From positions 1 to 49,551 of the IMG/VR virus record IMGVR_UViG_3300033148_002771: DNA of 49,551 bases; one strand, 5' to 3'. The DNA is from a virus. Each line of letters opens with the position of its first letter. The first letter of the stretch is position 1. Both the position numbers and the translations under genes were made by a program. Positions 5,091 through 13,707 of the stretch are shown in pieces. The notes beneath the pieces are model-generated. The model was not told the origin of the DNA. It did no database searches and worked only from the letters and a program-made list of their open reading frames with translations.

Positions 5091-5432
5091 ATGGAACATT
5101 CAATAGATAATTACGGTCATGTGGTGCCGCCTGATCCCACGATGGCTCATGTTGTAGCGGCTTCCGGAATAACACTTGCTATGGCTACATCCGGGAATGA
5201 CTATACCCAAACCGTTGAACAGGGGAAGTCATACGCCATTACATACGTAGGTACAGCCGGTAAGAGGATGTTTGTCAGCTTTACGGGCGTGACATCAACG
5301 GCTGCTAACATTGAGTATGTGCTTATGGCTAACCGGGAATATATTATTCATGTACCTATTGGCAAGACCACGCTGTATTGCGAGAGTAACGAAAATTCTA
5401 CAAATGCTTATTTGAGAAAGTTGGCGGAATAA
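5091..5432 (+). CDS. Small beta-rich, probably virion protein, 113 aa
   Basis: A strong AAGGAGATAAC site precedes ATG 5091. The sequence is rich in Thr, Ser, Ala and Val, with alternating hydrophobic strands and few charges, which resembles small capsid-decoration or fibre proteins. It ends in a one-base overlap with the protease gene. The role is inferred from composition only. Confidence 0.55.
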   Translation: MEHSIDNYGHVVPPDPTMAHVVAASGITLAMATSGNDYTQTVEQGKSYAITYVGTAGKRMFVSFTGVTSTAANIEYVLMANREYIIHVPIGKTTLYCESNENSTNAYLRKLAE

Positions 5433-6127
5433 TGATAGAGCTTAGCAAGGATGAGAAAAGAAATCAAAATTTGTATTTCGGTTGTTTGTTTGCCATACTC
5501 TTGGTGTCCTTTATAGCGTGTCAATGGCTTCTGCCCAATCGAGGAAAACTCACGCCGGATGAAATAATGCAATCAGTGGTCCATATCGGCACTGATGCTG
5601 GTTGGCAGGGATCAGGTGTTTATGTAGGTAAAGGCCTGATACTCACAGCGGGTCATGTGATAGAGGGTGGTTGGTCCTTTACGGTAACATTCGAGGACGG
5701 TACCATACGCGAGTCATGCAAGTCTTATCAGGAATCAATGACAGATGTGGGGTTTATTTATCTGGAGGATTATGATGGATACTCCTTGGGGTTTAACAGC
5801 GATGAATGTAACCGAGGGGATGATGTTTATATCTTCGGTAGTCCTTTTGGCTGGGAGTATAATTTTTCTGTTACTAAAGGGATAATTTCCAGTATAAATC
5901 GCGATTGCGGCGGTTTCTTCGGCGACAAGATAATGTTTCAATCTGACGCTGCTTCCTATCCCGGGAATAGTGGTGGGCCGGTGACGGACGACGAGGGAGA
6001 GATTATTGGCATCCTGGTAGGCGGTGTCGGCGGCTCTGACAATATCAGCTTAATTATACCCGCTGATATATGCGAAGCCTCGATGGAAGTATACCTTGCG
6101 ATGCTGAGATTGGCGGAGATGGAGTAA
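5432..6127 (+). CDS. Membrane-anchored trypsin-like serine protease, 231 aa
   Basis: A single membrane helix (YFGCLFAILLVSFIACQWLL, residues about 15-34) is followed by a chymotrypsin-fold domain of the HtrA/DegP type. The catalytic triad is visible: His75 in LTAGH, Asp105 in MTDVG and Ser180 in PGNSGGPV. No PDZ domain is present. Its position just before the packaging genes would suit a prohead protease, but the membrane anchor argues for action at the cell envelope, such as superinfection control or lysis. Both ends overlap neighbours by one base. Confidence 0.85.
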   Translation: MIELSKDEKRNQNLYFGCLFAILLVSFIACQWLLPNRGKLTPDEIMQSVVHIGTDAGWQGSGVYVGKGLILTAGHVIEGGWSFTVTFEDGTIRESCKSYQESMTDVGFIYLEDYDGYSLGFNSDECNRGDDVYIFGSPFGWEYNFSVTKGIISSINRDCGGFFGDKIMFQSDAASYPGNSGGPVTDDEGEIIGILVGGVGGSDNISLIIPADICEASMEVYLAMLRLAEME

Positions 6128-6468
6128 TGAGCAAGGCTAAAGCGGGTAGGCTATTATCACAGTTTATCAGGAAAATAGCAGCAGAAGCCACTGTTCCTGT
6201 AGCGGATGCCGCCGCTAAAGACGGTATACGCATGGAGACAAGGGCTGAAGCCCTGGCACGCAAGATATGGAAGATGGCTGAAGGGTATGTGGACGGTAAG
6301 GGCAAGGTTCATCCCCCTAATAAAGATATGATAGCAATCATACTTGAACGCATGGAAGGTCGCGTTCCTACAATAGATGCAAAGGATCGAACACCCAAGG
6401 CTTCGGTAGCTGAGAGGGTGAGCGAACAGGCAAAGAAAAGAATGAGTGCGAAGGTGGGGGATGGTTAA
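6127..6468 (+). CDS. Small terminase subunit candidate, 113 aa
   Basis: ATG 6127 overlaps the protease stop. The protein is helical with a basic start (MSKAKAGRLLSQFIRKIAAE), a central EALARKIWKMAEGYVDGKG segment and DMIAIILERMEGRVPT. Length and the place directly before the large terminase fit a TerS subunit, which would recognise the packaging site. Sequence alone does not prove it. Confidence 0.55.
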   Translation: MSKAKAGRLLSQFIRKIAAEATVPVADAAAKDGIRMETRAEALARKIWKMAEGYVDGKGKVHPPNKDMIAIILERMEGRVPTIDAKDRTPKASVAERVSEQAKKRMSAKVGDG

Positions 6469-6599
6469 GGGTCACAGGAAGTGTAAACGATGCGGTAAAG
6501 TATATCCGATTTCTGTTGTGCCAAAAATGTAATCAGGCCCTCGGATTGCTTGGTGAGAATCCTGTTATTATAAGAAGTTTAGCAGACTATATAGCATAA
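6461..6599 (+). pseudogene. Remnant of an endonuclease VII-type gene
   Basis: From ATG 6461 a frame of 23 codons gives a zinc-ribbon start (HRKCKRCGKVYPI) and stops at 6532. The overlapping frame ending at 6599 encodes FLLCQKCNQALGLLGENP and IIRSLADYIA, which matches the typical C-terminal part of phage recombination endonuclease VII. The middle of the gene, including the catalytic His residues, is missing, and the two parts are in different frames. It looks like a deletion product between the TerS candidate and TerL. Confidence 0.5.
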
Positions 6600-6630
6600 T
6601 TGGTGGGCGGGACAGGATTGAACGTCCCCG

Positions 6631-8592
6631 CTGAAAGATATAACCACAGCAGTAGCAGATAGAAAAGAAATCCTCAAGCCTACTCTGCGGACTCCCTTCC
6701 CAGATGTTCCCCGCTATTGGACTTGCCCCAAAACCGGTATAGTTGTACCAAAATGGGAGAAAGAGAATCTTGACTGGCGTGCCAGAATTTTGGCCGATGC
6801 CGAAGATGATCCCGGTTATCAAGCTGAGTTGATGTCCCTCTGTAGCCAGTCATTTATTCTGTGGATCAATAGTTTTGTCACCACTTTTCACCAATTTGAT
6901 GAGGAGGGGGATACCGGTAGACGCATCATTTCCGAAAATCAGCATGTTCCCTTCATTACATGGGACATCCAAGATGACCTGTGCAACCGGTTTGAATATC
7001 ACCTCAAGACCGGCAAAGATATACTGATCAACAAGTCCCGAAAGATGGGAGCATCCTGGCTGTGCATCTTATTTATTCATTGGTGCTGGCTATTTGGCAT
7101 TATCGTTGACAAGAACGGCAATGTGCTACGTGGCAAGTCGCCGCAGCTTTTGGAACTTTCCCGTACTGAAGATTATGTAGACAAGGCCGGGAATATGAAG
7201 GCTCTATTCCAGCGTCACGACTATGTAAATGATTGGTTGCCGGAATGGATGGTTCCCCCTGGTTGTCAGCCCGGTGGTCGATACCGGACCAAGATGCACA
7301 TGTTTAATGCAATGAACGGAGCATGTATAGACGGCGAGTCTACTACGAAGCACGCTGCTTCCGGTGATAGGCGTACCATTGCTCTGCTTGACGAGTTTGC
7401 TAAAGTCAGTGATAATGCCAGGATGATGAGATCTGCAACCCGTGATGCGTGCTATATGCGTATCGTCAATTCTACTGTTTCAACTCCGGGTTCGGAATAT
7501 AGTAATTGGAAAAATTCTGGCCTGATTACTGTATTTCCTTTGATGTGGTGGGATCATCCTGAAATGGGCAAGAATCGTTATTGCGTACAGGACCCCGTCA
7601 CCGGCGTTTGGAAGATACGGTCCCCATTTTATGACGCAGAAGAGAAGGTTCGGTCCCCGCAAGAGATGGCACGAGAACTTGATGCCGAAGATCTTGAGGC
7701 TGGGTCTATGGTGTTTACGCCGGGTAATATAGATAGGCATATTGCCCTGTTCGCGACAAAACCCCTGATGAGGTGGAAGATTGGCTTAAACCCGAAGGTA
7801 CCGGACTGCGACGTAAAAGACATTATACACAAAAGGGACAGGTCTAAAGTCCTGACACAGCGTAATAATAAAGGGGATCTTCGTATTTGGACTAAATTAA
7901 AGGGTGGTCGGCCCGATCAAACTAAGGATTATGTTTTCGGTATAGACTTGAGTAAGGGGCAAGGTGCTTCTAATTCTGTCATATCTATAAAGTGTATGCA
8001 GACCGGCGAGAAAGTGATGGAGTGGCGTAATGCGAATACGCCCCCGCATGAGATGGCTCGTATTGTGGTTGCTTTAGCCCTGTGGTGTGGCGGTCGTAGA
8101 AAACTTCCGCTTCTTAAATGGGAAAAGAACGGCCCCGGTTTGGACTTTGGCAGGATGATTGTTAAGGTTTTTTGTTACCCATATTATTATCGCGATATTA
8201 AACCCGGTAATGTACGGGATAAGAGGTCCAAAAAATATGGGTGGCAAGCCTCTAAAGATGCTAAATTGGAAATGCTCACAGAATATGATCGTGCCCTGAC
8301 GCATGGGACATATATAAATCATTCCGCTTGGGCACTGAACGAAGCGAAATTATATATTCATTATGATAATGGCAGTTGCGGTCCGGCTTGCATGATGGAA
8401 GAAAATGAATCCGCTCGTAAGACGCATGGTGACTGCGTGATCGCGGATATGCTTACTGTCAATGAGTGTAAGGGGCGTTTAAGTTGGGAGCAGAAACGTA
8501 AACCCGGACCGGGTACAGTAGGTTATAGATTGGCAAAGAAGAAGAAAGCCCGTAAAAAGCGGCAGGAATATCGCAGGAAATACGGTCTTTAG
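6631..8592 (+). CDS. terL: Terminase large subunit
   Basis: ATPase part: DILINKSRKMGASW (Walker A-like) and IALLDEF (Walker B). Nuclease part: YVFGIDLSKG starts the RNase H-like domain, with a later HGDCVIADM acidic element. It drives genome packaging through the portal encoded next. The start is unclear: the open frame runs from 6622 and the translation from about 6631 looks coding (PTLRTPFPDVPRYWTCPKTG), yet it contains no ATG, GTG or TTG before TTG 6790. I extend it to CTG 6631 (653 aa); from TTG 6790 it would be 600 aa. Confidence 0.85.
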   Translation: MKDITTAVADRKEILKPTLRTPFPDVPRYWTCPKTGIVVPKWEKENLDWRARILADAEDDPGYQAELMSLCSQSFILWINSFVTTFHQFDEEGDTGRRIISENQHVPFITWDIQDDLCNRFEYHLKTGKDILINKSRKMGASWLCILFIHWCWLFGIIVDKNGNVLRGKSPQLLELSRTEDYVDKAGNMKALFQRHDYVNDWLPEWMVPPGCQPGGRYRTKMHMFNAMNGACIDGESTTKHAASGDRRTIALLDEFAKVSDNARMMRSATRDACYMRIVNSTVSTPGSEYSNWKNSGLITVFPLMWWDHPEMGKNRYCVQDPVTGVWKIRSPFYDAEEKVRSPQEMARELDAEDLEAGSMVFTPGNIDRHIALFATKPLMRWKIGLNPKVPDCDVKDIIHKRDRSKVLTQRNNKGDLRIWTKLKGGRPDQTKDYVFGIDLSKGQGASNSVISIKCMQTGEKVMEWRNANTPPHEMARIVVALALWCGGRRKLPLLKWEKNGPGLDFGRMIVKVFCYPYYYRDIKPGNVRDKRSKKYGWQASKDAKLEMLTEYDRALTHGTYINHSAWALNEAKLYIHYDNGSCGPACMMEENESARKTHGDCVIADMLTVNECKGRLSWEQKRKPGPGTVGYRLAKKKKARKKRQEYRRKYGL

Positions 8593-8600
8593 GAGATAGC

Positions 8601-10424
8601 ATGGCAGAAGAAGTTTTCCCAAGAAAATTCGCGTATGTCGTTAAGCAAGGTTTTGACCGTGTAAAACAGTATAGACGGGCACGAGCATTGCTGATAAGGG
8701 CTTATGTGGGTAGGCTGTATAGGAATCAAATGGGCGACCACAGTACTGATATGTTTAGTATGATGGATAGCGAGCCGCTTAATATGATTTTTAATGCCAT
8801 ACGATCTACTGTTCCCAATCTTATACAAAAACCCGGAGCGAACAAGATTATCACAGATAACCTCGAATATCGCGATTATGCTTTCTTGCTTAGTAAAGCT
8901 CTTGATGTCATTGATAGGCGTATCAACCTAAAGGATATACTCCGTAGAAACGTCGTTGACGCTATGTTCGGTTTAGGCGTGATGAAAGGTGGGCTTGCTC
9001 GCGGTGGCAACATCCTGAATTTCGGCGATACTATGATTGAGGAAGGGCAGGTTTTTGTAGATAATGTAGATTTGGATGATCTCACAATAGATCCCCTGTG
9101 TAAGCAGTTGCGTAAAGCCGCATTTGTCGGCGATAGTACCCGTATTCCCCGCCAAATACTGTTAGATGATGACAGTTTCGACCATGACGCCGTATTAGCA
9201 TTGCCAAGATCTTATCATCCTGATTCTAAACGTCGAGCGGACGCTATAACAAGATCAAATCTATCCCAAGTTGAGATGGATGAGTTGCAAGATCATGTTG
9301 ATGTGGTGGAGATATACGTCCCGGAGGCCAATAACAAGATTGTTATGGCCGATCCGCGGTTAAAGATAACGAATAAATTTCTGTCAATAGACGAGTATTA
9401 CGGCCCGAAGAAAGGACCGTATATTTTTACTGCCCTAACGCAACCTGTACCCGGCAACCCGTTTCCAGTTGCCCCGGTCGGAATATGGCTTGAACTCCAC
9501 AATGCAACTAATGAAATAGCAAACAAAGTAATTGATCAAGCAAAAAGACAAAAAGATCTGCTCATTGCCGAACCTACTTATGCAGATGAAGCCGAGGATG
9601 TACGCACTGCACCTGACGGTGACGTGATTATCGGCCTTACCGATTCCTTCAAGCCTATTTCACTTGGTGGCCAGAATGAAAGTAATCAGGTCATGCTTAG
9701 TTCCCTTCACGGCTGGTTCAATTATATGGCCGGGAACCCCGATCAATTGGCGGGACTGAGCAGTAAAAAGGGGTCTGCTACGGAGGCAAGTATCGATCAG
9801 TCCAATCTCAGCGTTGTTCTTGAGGACACGCGGGATTTGGCTGAAAGCTCACAAGCTGAAGCTAATAGGCTGATGGGCTGGTTCCTTCATACCGATCCGT
9901 TAATAGATATGCTACTCACGGTACGAAAACCCGGACAGGGTGATGTTCAGTTGCGGCTTACGCCAGAGGAAAGACGCGGTGACTTTCTGGATTATACGTT
10001 TACTACGAAGCGTAGAACAATGATCAATCTGGCACCCGAGGTTAGATCGCGTCGGATGATGGAGTTTGCTACTAAAGTAGTGGTGTCATTGGCTAATACA
10101 GCCGTTATGTTGTCCCAGATAGGTGTGCCGTTCAATATGCAACGAGCTTTGACAGATTTAGCTGAGGAATGGGGCATACTCGATGAGGTGTACGATTGGT
10201 TGGAAGATCCTGAGTTTATGCAACGTATAATGATGATGGCTGCTCTCGGCCCACAGAATACAAACCAGAGTAAAGCGGGTGGAGGTGGCGGATTTTCAGC
10301 AGGGGTGATACAGAATGGGGGTAGCCCGATGGCACCGAGCATACCGAGTCTTAATAAAGAAATGCGGCAAGGGCAACAGTCCGGTGCCAACGATAGTCAG
10401 AGTGCTAATTTCGGGGTTTTTTGA
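8601..10424 (+). CDS. Portal protein, 607 aa
   Basis: The gene follows terL, and its length and layout fit podovirus-like head-tail connectors: helical N-terminus, a central beta-containing stem region (DNVDLDDLTIDPLCKQLRKA), and a long helical part with ATEASIDQSNLSVVLEDTRD. It ends in a Gly/Ser/Gln-rich tail. The portal forms the ring through which DNA is packaged and ejected. GGAGATAGC precedes ATG 8601. Confidence 0.8.
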   Translation: MAEEVFPRKFAYVVKQGFDRVKQYRRARALLIRAYVGRLYRNQMGDHSTDMFSMMDSEPLNMIFNAIRSTVPNLIQKPGANKIITDNLEYRDYAFLLSKALDVIDRRINLKDILRRNVVDAMFGLGVMKGGLARGGNILNFGDTMIEEGQVFVDNVDLDDLTIDPLCKQLRKAAFVGDSTRIPRQILLDDDSFDHDAVLALPRSYHPDSKRRADAITRSNLSQVEMDELQDHVDVVEIYVPEANNKIVMADPRLKITNKFLSIDEYYGPKKGPYIFTALTQPVPGNPFPVAPVGIWLELHNATNEIANKVIDQAKRQKDLLIAEPTYADEAEDVRTAPDGDVIIGLTDSFKPISLGGQNESNQVMLSSLHGWFNYMAGNPDQLAGLSSKKGSATEASIDQSNLSVVLEDTRDLAESSQAEANRLMGWFLHTDPLIDMLLTVRKPGQGDVQLRLTPEERRGDFLDYTFTTKRRTMINLAPEVRSRRMMEFATKVVVSLANTAVMLSQIGVPFNMQRALTDLAEEWGILDEVYDWLEDPEFMQRIMMMAALGPQNTNQSKAGGGGGFSAGVIQNGGSPMAPSIPSLNKEMRQGQQSGANDSQSANFGVF

Positions 10425-10612
10425 TGCCATTTAGGTCACGAGCACAACGAAGATTATTTTATGCTGCGGCCAGTGGTAAGAAAACAAGGGCCAAGGGGCT
10501 AAGTCCTGAAGAGGCTAAAAAGTTTATTAGGCATAGTCGGCATCAGAAGGGTCTTGTCGAAAAAGTTGAAAAGAAGTTGAAGAAAATTCGGAAACTTGCG
10601 AGGAAAAGATAA
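10424..10612 (+). CDS. Small basic protein after portal, 62 aa
   Basis: ATG 10424 overlaps the portal stop (TGATG). The sequence MPFRSRAQRRLFYAAASGKK matches a short basic protein type frequently encoded beside portal or capsid genes. The rest is Lys-rich helix. It may be packaged or bind DNA; function not known. Confidence 0.65.
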   Translation: MPFRSRAQRRLFYAAASGKKTRAKGLSPEEAKKFIRHSRHQKGLVEKVEKKLKKIRKLARKR

Positions 10613-10812
10613 TGGTAAAGAGAATAGTTAAACCGACAGCAAGGGAAGCTAAGAAAATAAAGGGCAGGTTGATGGGACAATATCCCCAGATGTATGATCC
10701 AAATATATCCGCACAGGAAAAGAAGGCTTATAAGAAGCTAAAAAAGTTAGATCGTGCCAAGCTCTTAAAAATGGTAGGTGCAAAGTTAAAGAAAATTTAC
10801 AGGAGTAAATAA
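10612..10812 (+). CDS. Small lysine-rich protein, 66 aa
   Basis: TAATG overlap with the gene before. Nearly one in three residues is Lys or Arg; helical repeats such as KKAYKKLKKLDRAKLLKMV suggest DNA binding or an internal virion role. No recognised family. Confidence 0.6.
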   Translation: MVKRIVKPTAREAKKIKGRLMGQYPQMYDPNISAQEKKAYKKLKKLDRAKLLKMVGAKLKKIYRSK

Positions 10813-11240
10813 TGCCATTTTTTAATTTCAGATGTGATGTTTGCGGGGCTGAGCGTGATGTACTACGTGTTACTGGACGGCATCAACGTGACCCCGTTTG
10901 CGTAGAATGCGGCGGGTCTACAACTATGGTCGAGGAACTTGGAAACGACATCAGTTTCACATTGGACCCACACGCAGGGGGTAAGTTCTATACGCATGAG
11001 TTTCATTCCGATGCTCTCGGTATAGCCCCGAGTCAAGTCGCTGAACATAAGCGGCGGTTCCCGAACATCCCGATAGATTCAGAATGTAGGCCGGTTTTTA
11101 CTAACTTCAAAGACCATGACAACTATCTGAAAGCAACCGGTTTTACCAAGCAAAAACAAAAAGTAAGGCATGTTGCTACGAGTAGATTTAGATTTTCTAC
11201 AGATAGCAATGGCAAAGTTATTAAGACCAAATTGGCATAA
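10812..11240 (+). CDS. FmdB-like zinc-ribbon protein, 142 aa
   Basis: The N-terminus MPFFNFRCDVCGAERDV with CVECGG some 20 residues on is the FmdB-type zinc ribbon. The remaining 100 residues (DALGIAPSQVAEHKRRFP, DHDNYLKATGF) resemble a phage-specific tail seen with this ribbon next to capsid genes. It may assist assembly or regulate late genes; this is inference. It closes the portal gene block; a short palindrome (11242-11256, TTCTCTTGAAGAGAA) follows. Confidence 0.7.
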   Translation: MPFFNFRCDVCGAERDVLRVTGRHQRDPVCVECGGSTTMVEELGNDISFTLDPHAGGKFYTHEFHSDALGIAPSQVAEHKRRFPNIPIDSECRPVFTNFKDHDNYLKATGFTKQKQKVRHVATSRFRFSTDSNGKVIKTKLA

Positions 11241-11315
11241 GTTCTCTTGAAGAGAAATAAAGCAGCGTTTGCTTTTGACAAACCCTAACCTTTATATTTG
11301 AATTGGAGAAAAAAT

Positions 11316-12506
11316 ATGAGAACCCTAAATGATTCGCTGGAAGAAATGGGGATAAAGGAGCACCCCGCAGGTAGTAAGAAACTTGATATAGACGCGATTG
11401 AAGACCCCGCACTGGTCGGGATGGTGGAGAAGCGACTTGCTAACCTAAACACTCTCACGGGTCGAAAGAAAGGTTACAATCCGGCAGTTTCGGATATTGA
11501 GGACGATGATCCTACCCTTGATGACGATACGGATATTGATGATGAAGTCAATGATGACGATCAGGCAGTTTCAGACACCGATGATGACGATTCTACCCCG
11601 GTAGATGAAGATGGGGAAGAGGATGAAGATACGGATGGGGACAAGGATGTCAAAAAGGACAAGGATGAAGTGGAAATTCCCGAAGCATATATTCGGGCCG
11701 CGAAGGGCAACGGGTGGAGTGATGAAGATATTGAAGATTGCGTTACGAATAATCCGAAAGTAGCGCTTAGGACCTTCGAGAATCTCCATAAAACCTGGAT
11801 CAAGGCATCACAGGAATTTGCCGCTCTTGGTCGGGTAGCACGAAAAGATCAACAGGAAGCTGCACGACCGGAAGTAGAAAAATTGGAATATGGCGGTGTT
11901 GACATAGCATCGTTGAAGAAGGAACTTGACCTTGACCCAGCCCTCGAACGGGCACTTGAAGCGAGTAATGCTCGTGATAAGAAACTTACGGACGCTCTTA
12001 ATAAACTTTTCGAGAGTGGAGTAAGCCAGCAACCGGATACTACGCGAGTAGAACAGGCCGTAAGACGTTATGAAGTATCCGCTGAAGCTGCTGATGAGCG
12101 GCATATCAATGATTTCTTTGCCCGTGATGAAATGAAACCGTACAGTAAGTTCTACGGTAAATTGGAAGTCGGCGAGACATGGAGGGATCTACCGCCTACA
12201 CAAGCCGAGCATCGGTATCAAGTATATGATCAGGCCGATCAAATGCTTGCTGGTGCCGCTATGGCATCAAGGTCTATGTCACTTGACGAAGCTCTTGAAC
12301 GGGCACACCTTGTAGTGACATATGGCATGAGGGAAGAAGCTATTCGATCAGACATCAAGGCGAAGTCTAAGAAGCGTAAAAAGAGCATGGTGTTCAGGCC
12401 GTCCGATGGCAGGCGAACAGCGAGCAACAAAGGCGGAAAACCTAAAACTAAAAATCAGTTAATAAACACAGTAGAAAAAGCTCTGGAAAGGGCGAGAAAC
12501 GCCTAA
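11316..12506 (+). CDS. Scaffolding protein, 396 aa
   Basis: I use ATG 11316 with TTGGAG upstream, not the in-frame TTG at 11298. Residues about 55-115 are almost entirely Asp, Glu, Val and Thr, a highly acidic disordered segment. After that come helical regions and a basic C-terminus (KAKSKKRKKSMVF). An acidic, helical protein directly before the major capsid gene is the usual arrangement for scaffolds, whose basic end binds capsid protein. Confidence 0.75.
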   Translation: MRTLNDSLEEMGIKEHPAGSKKLDIDAIEDPALVGMVEKRLANLNTLTGRKKGYNPAVSDIEDDDPTLDDDTDIDDEVNDDDQAVSDTDDDDSTPVDEDGEEDEDTDGDKDVKKDKDEVEIPEAYIRAAKGNGWSDEDIEDCVTNNPKVALRTFENLHKTWIKASQEFAALGRVARKDQQEAARPEVEKLEYGGVDIASLKKELDLDPALERALEASNARDKKLTDALNKLFESGVSQQPDTTRVEQAVRRYEVSAEAADERHINDFFARDEMKPYSKFYGKLEVGETWRDLPPTQAEHRYQVYDQADQMLAGAAMASRSMSLDEALERAHLVVTYGMREEAIRSDIKAKSKKRKKSMVFRPSDGRRTASNKGGKPKTKNQLINTVEKALERARNA

Positions 12507-12531
12507 TCGTAGAGCTAAAGGAGAAGTGTAA

Positions 12532-13641
12532 ATGGGAGTTAAAAATAGTGCATTAGTAGATTTGTTAGCGACCACCTTACCTAACCTCCCCGATCAGTAT
12601 TTTGAGGTTATGTGGGATGATCCTAAGTTCCATTTTTGCCGAATCTATCAGTCGGAAAGAATGGAAGTTGACGGCGGAACGCGCATTGACCGTAGGGTCA
12701 TGTTTGATTCTAACGGCAATGCTCGTTACCGTAGGCTGTATGATAAGGATACCCCGCATGTTCCCGACGTTATGAAGAAAATCTCTGTCCCCTGGACACA
12801 GATCGGTACTCATTACTCGTGGGACAAACGCGAGATCAAGCGTAATATGAACTCGGCTACGCGCTTCATTCGTCTACTCGAAACCAGGCGTATCGCCGGT
12901 CTCTGGGATCTTGCTAAGCTGATCGAGGAGAGAGCTTGGAAAACACCAACCGATGCGGGATCGGACCCCCTGTATCCGTACGGTGTGCCGTATTATCTTA
13001 ACTGTCTGGATGCGGATTCCACGACTGGTGGCTTTGAGGGTAAGACTATCCGCTATCAGGACGGCACAACAGGAACAACTTGTGCGGATTTAGATGCTGA
13101 CGTAGAGGACAAGTGGAGGAACTACGCTGACGTATATACCCAGGTTGACAATGCCCTGCTCAAGACTTTCCGTAAGGCTATTCTGCTTACGGACTTTACG
13201 GCACCGATCTTTGTTGACGATCCGGCCGAGAAACGAACCGGGGCAAAGCGCATTTATGCAGACTCGGATATAGTGATTAAGCTCCAGGATCTTGCGGACA
13301 AGCGACAGGATAACCATACCGGAAATGACATTCTCGGCAACATCCGCGTTCGTGAAGATGGGGGGGTTACACTTAACCGTTTGCCGGTTGTGTATATCAA
13401 GCAGTTGAACAATGTAACCGATCTCGTGACCGGTACGGCCTACCAGCCGATTTACTGTATTGACTTTACGAAGTTTATTCCGTATGTCCAGGAAGGTGAC
13501 TGGATGGACGAGGGTGAGCCGGAGAGCGGTGGCGTGAATCAGCATACTACGTTTACCGTGTTCCTGGATGGTTCACATAACAACCTGTGTACGAATAGGC
13601 GTGAGGCTGGATTCGTAATCCACAAACCTATCGTTAGCTAA
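12532..13641 (+). CDS. Major capsid protein, 369 aa
   Basis: AAAGGAG lies before ATG 12532. Position after the scaffold, size and mixed alpha/beta pattern fit a major head protein of a podovirus-like phage. Notable parts are the N-terminal ALVDLLATTLPNLPDQYFEV, the helix RIAGLWDLAKLIEERAW, and the C-terminal TFTVFLDGSHNNLCTNRREA. A pair of hairpins follows the stop. The family is inferred by context and general character rather than by a catalytic motif. Confidence 0.75.
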   Translation: MGVKNSALVDLLATTLPNLPDQYFEVMWDDPKFHFCRIYQSERMEVDGGTRIDRRVMFDSNGNARYRRLYDKDTPHVPDVMKKISVPWTQIGTHYSWDKREIKRNMNSATRFIRLLETRRIAGLWDLAKLIEERAWKTPTDAGSDPLYPYGVPYYLNCLDADSTTGGFEGKTIRYQDGTTGTTCADLDADVEDKWRNYADVYTQVDNALLKTFRKAILLTDFTAPIFVDDPAEKRTGAKRIYADSDIVIKLQDLADKRQDNHTGNDILGNIRVREDGGVTLNRLPVVYIKQLNNVTDLVTGTAYQPIYCIDFTKFIPYVQEGDWMDEGEPESGGVNQHTTFTVFLDGSHNNLCTNRREAGFVIHKPIVS

Positions 13642-13643
13642 TA

Positions 13644-13693
13644 GTCTACTTCTATGTAGACGGAATGAATTTTATGTCTATGAAGATATAGAC
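13644..13693 (+). promoter_or_regulatory. Tandem hairpins after the capsid gene
   Basis: GTCTAC (13644-13649) pairs with GTAGAC (13656-13661), and GTCTAT (13676-13681) pairs with ATAGAC (13688-13693). Both have six-base stems and six-base loops, and the two hairpins are near copies. Neither is followed by a U-run, so they are more likely mRNA stability or processing elements than terminators. Confidence 0.5.
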
Positions 13694-13707
13694 TGGAGGT
13701 TTAACAA

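Noticed and set aside
11275-11303. TTGACA before the scaffold gene as a promoter
   Set aside because: At 17-base spacing the -10 would be TTGAAT; the only TATATT is 12 bases away. Not convincing.
13090-13545. 151-aa open frame on the minus strand
   Set aside because: Wholly inside the major capsid gene, with no site and no protein-like pattern; a shadow frame.
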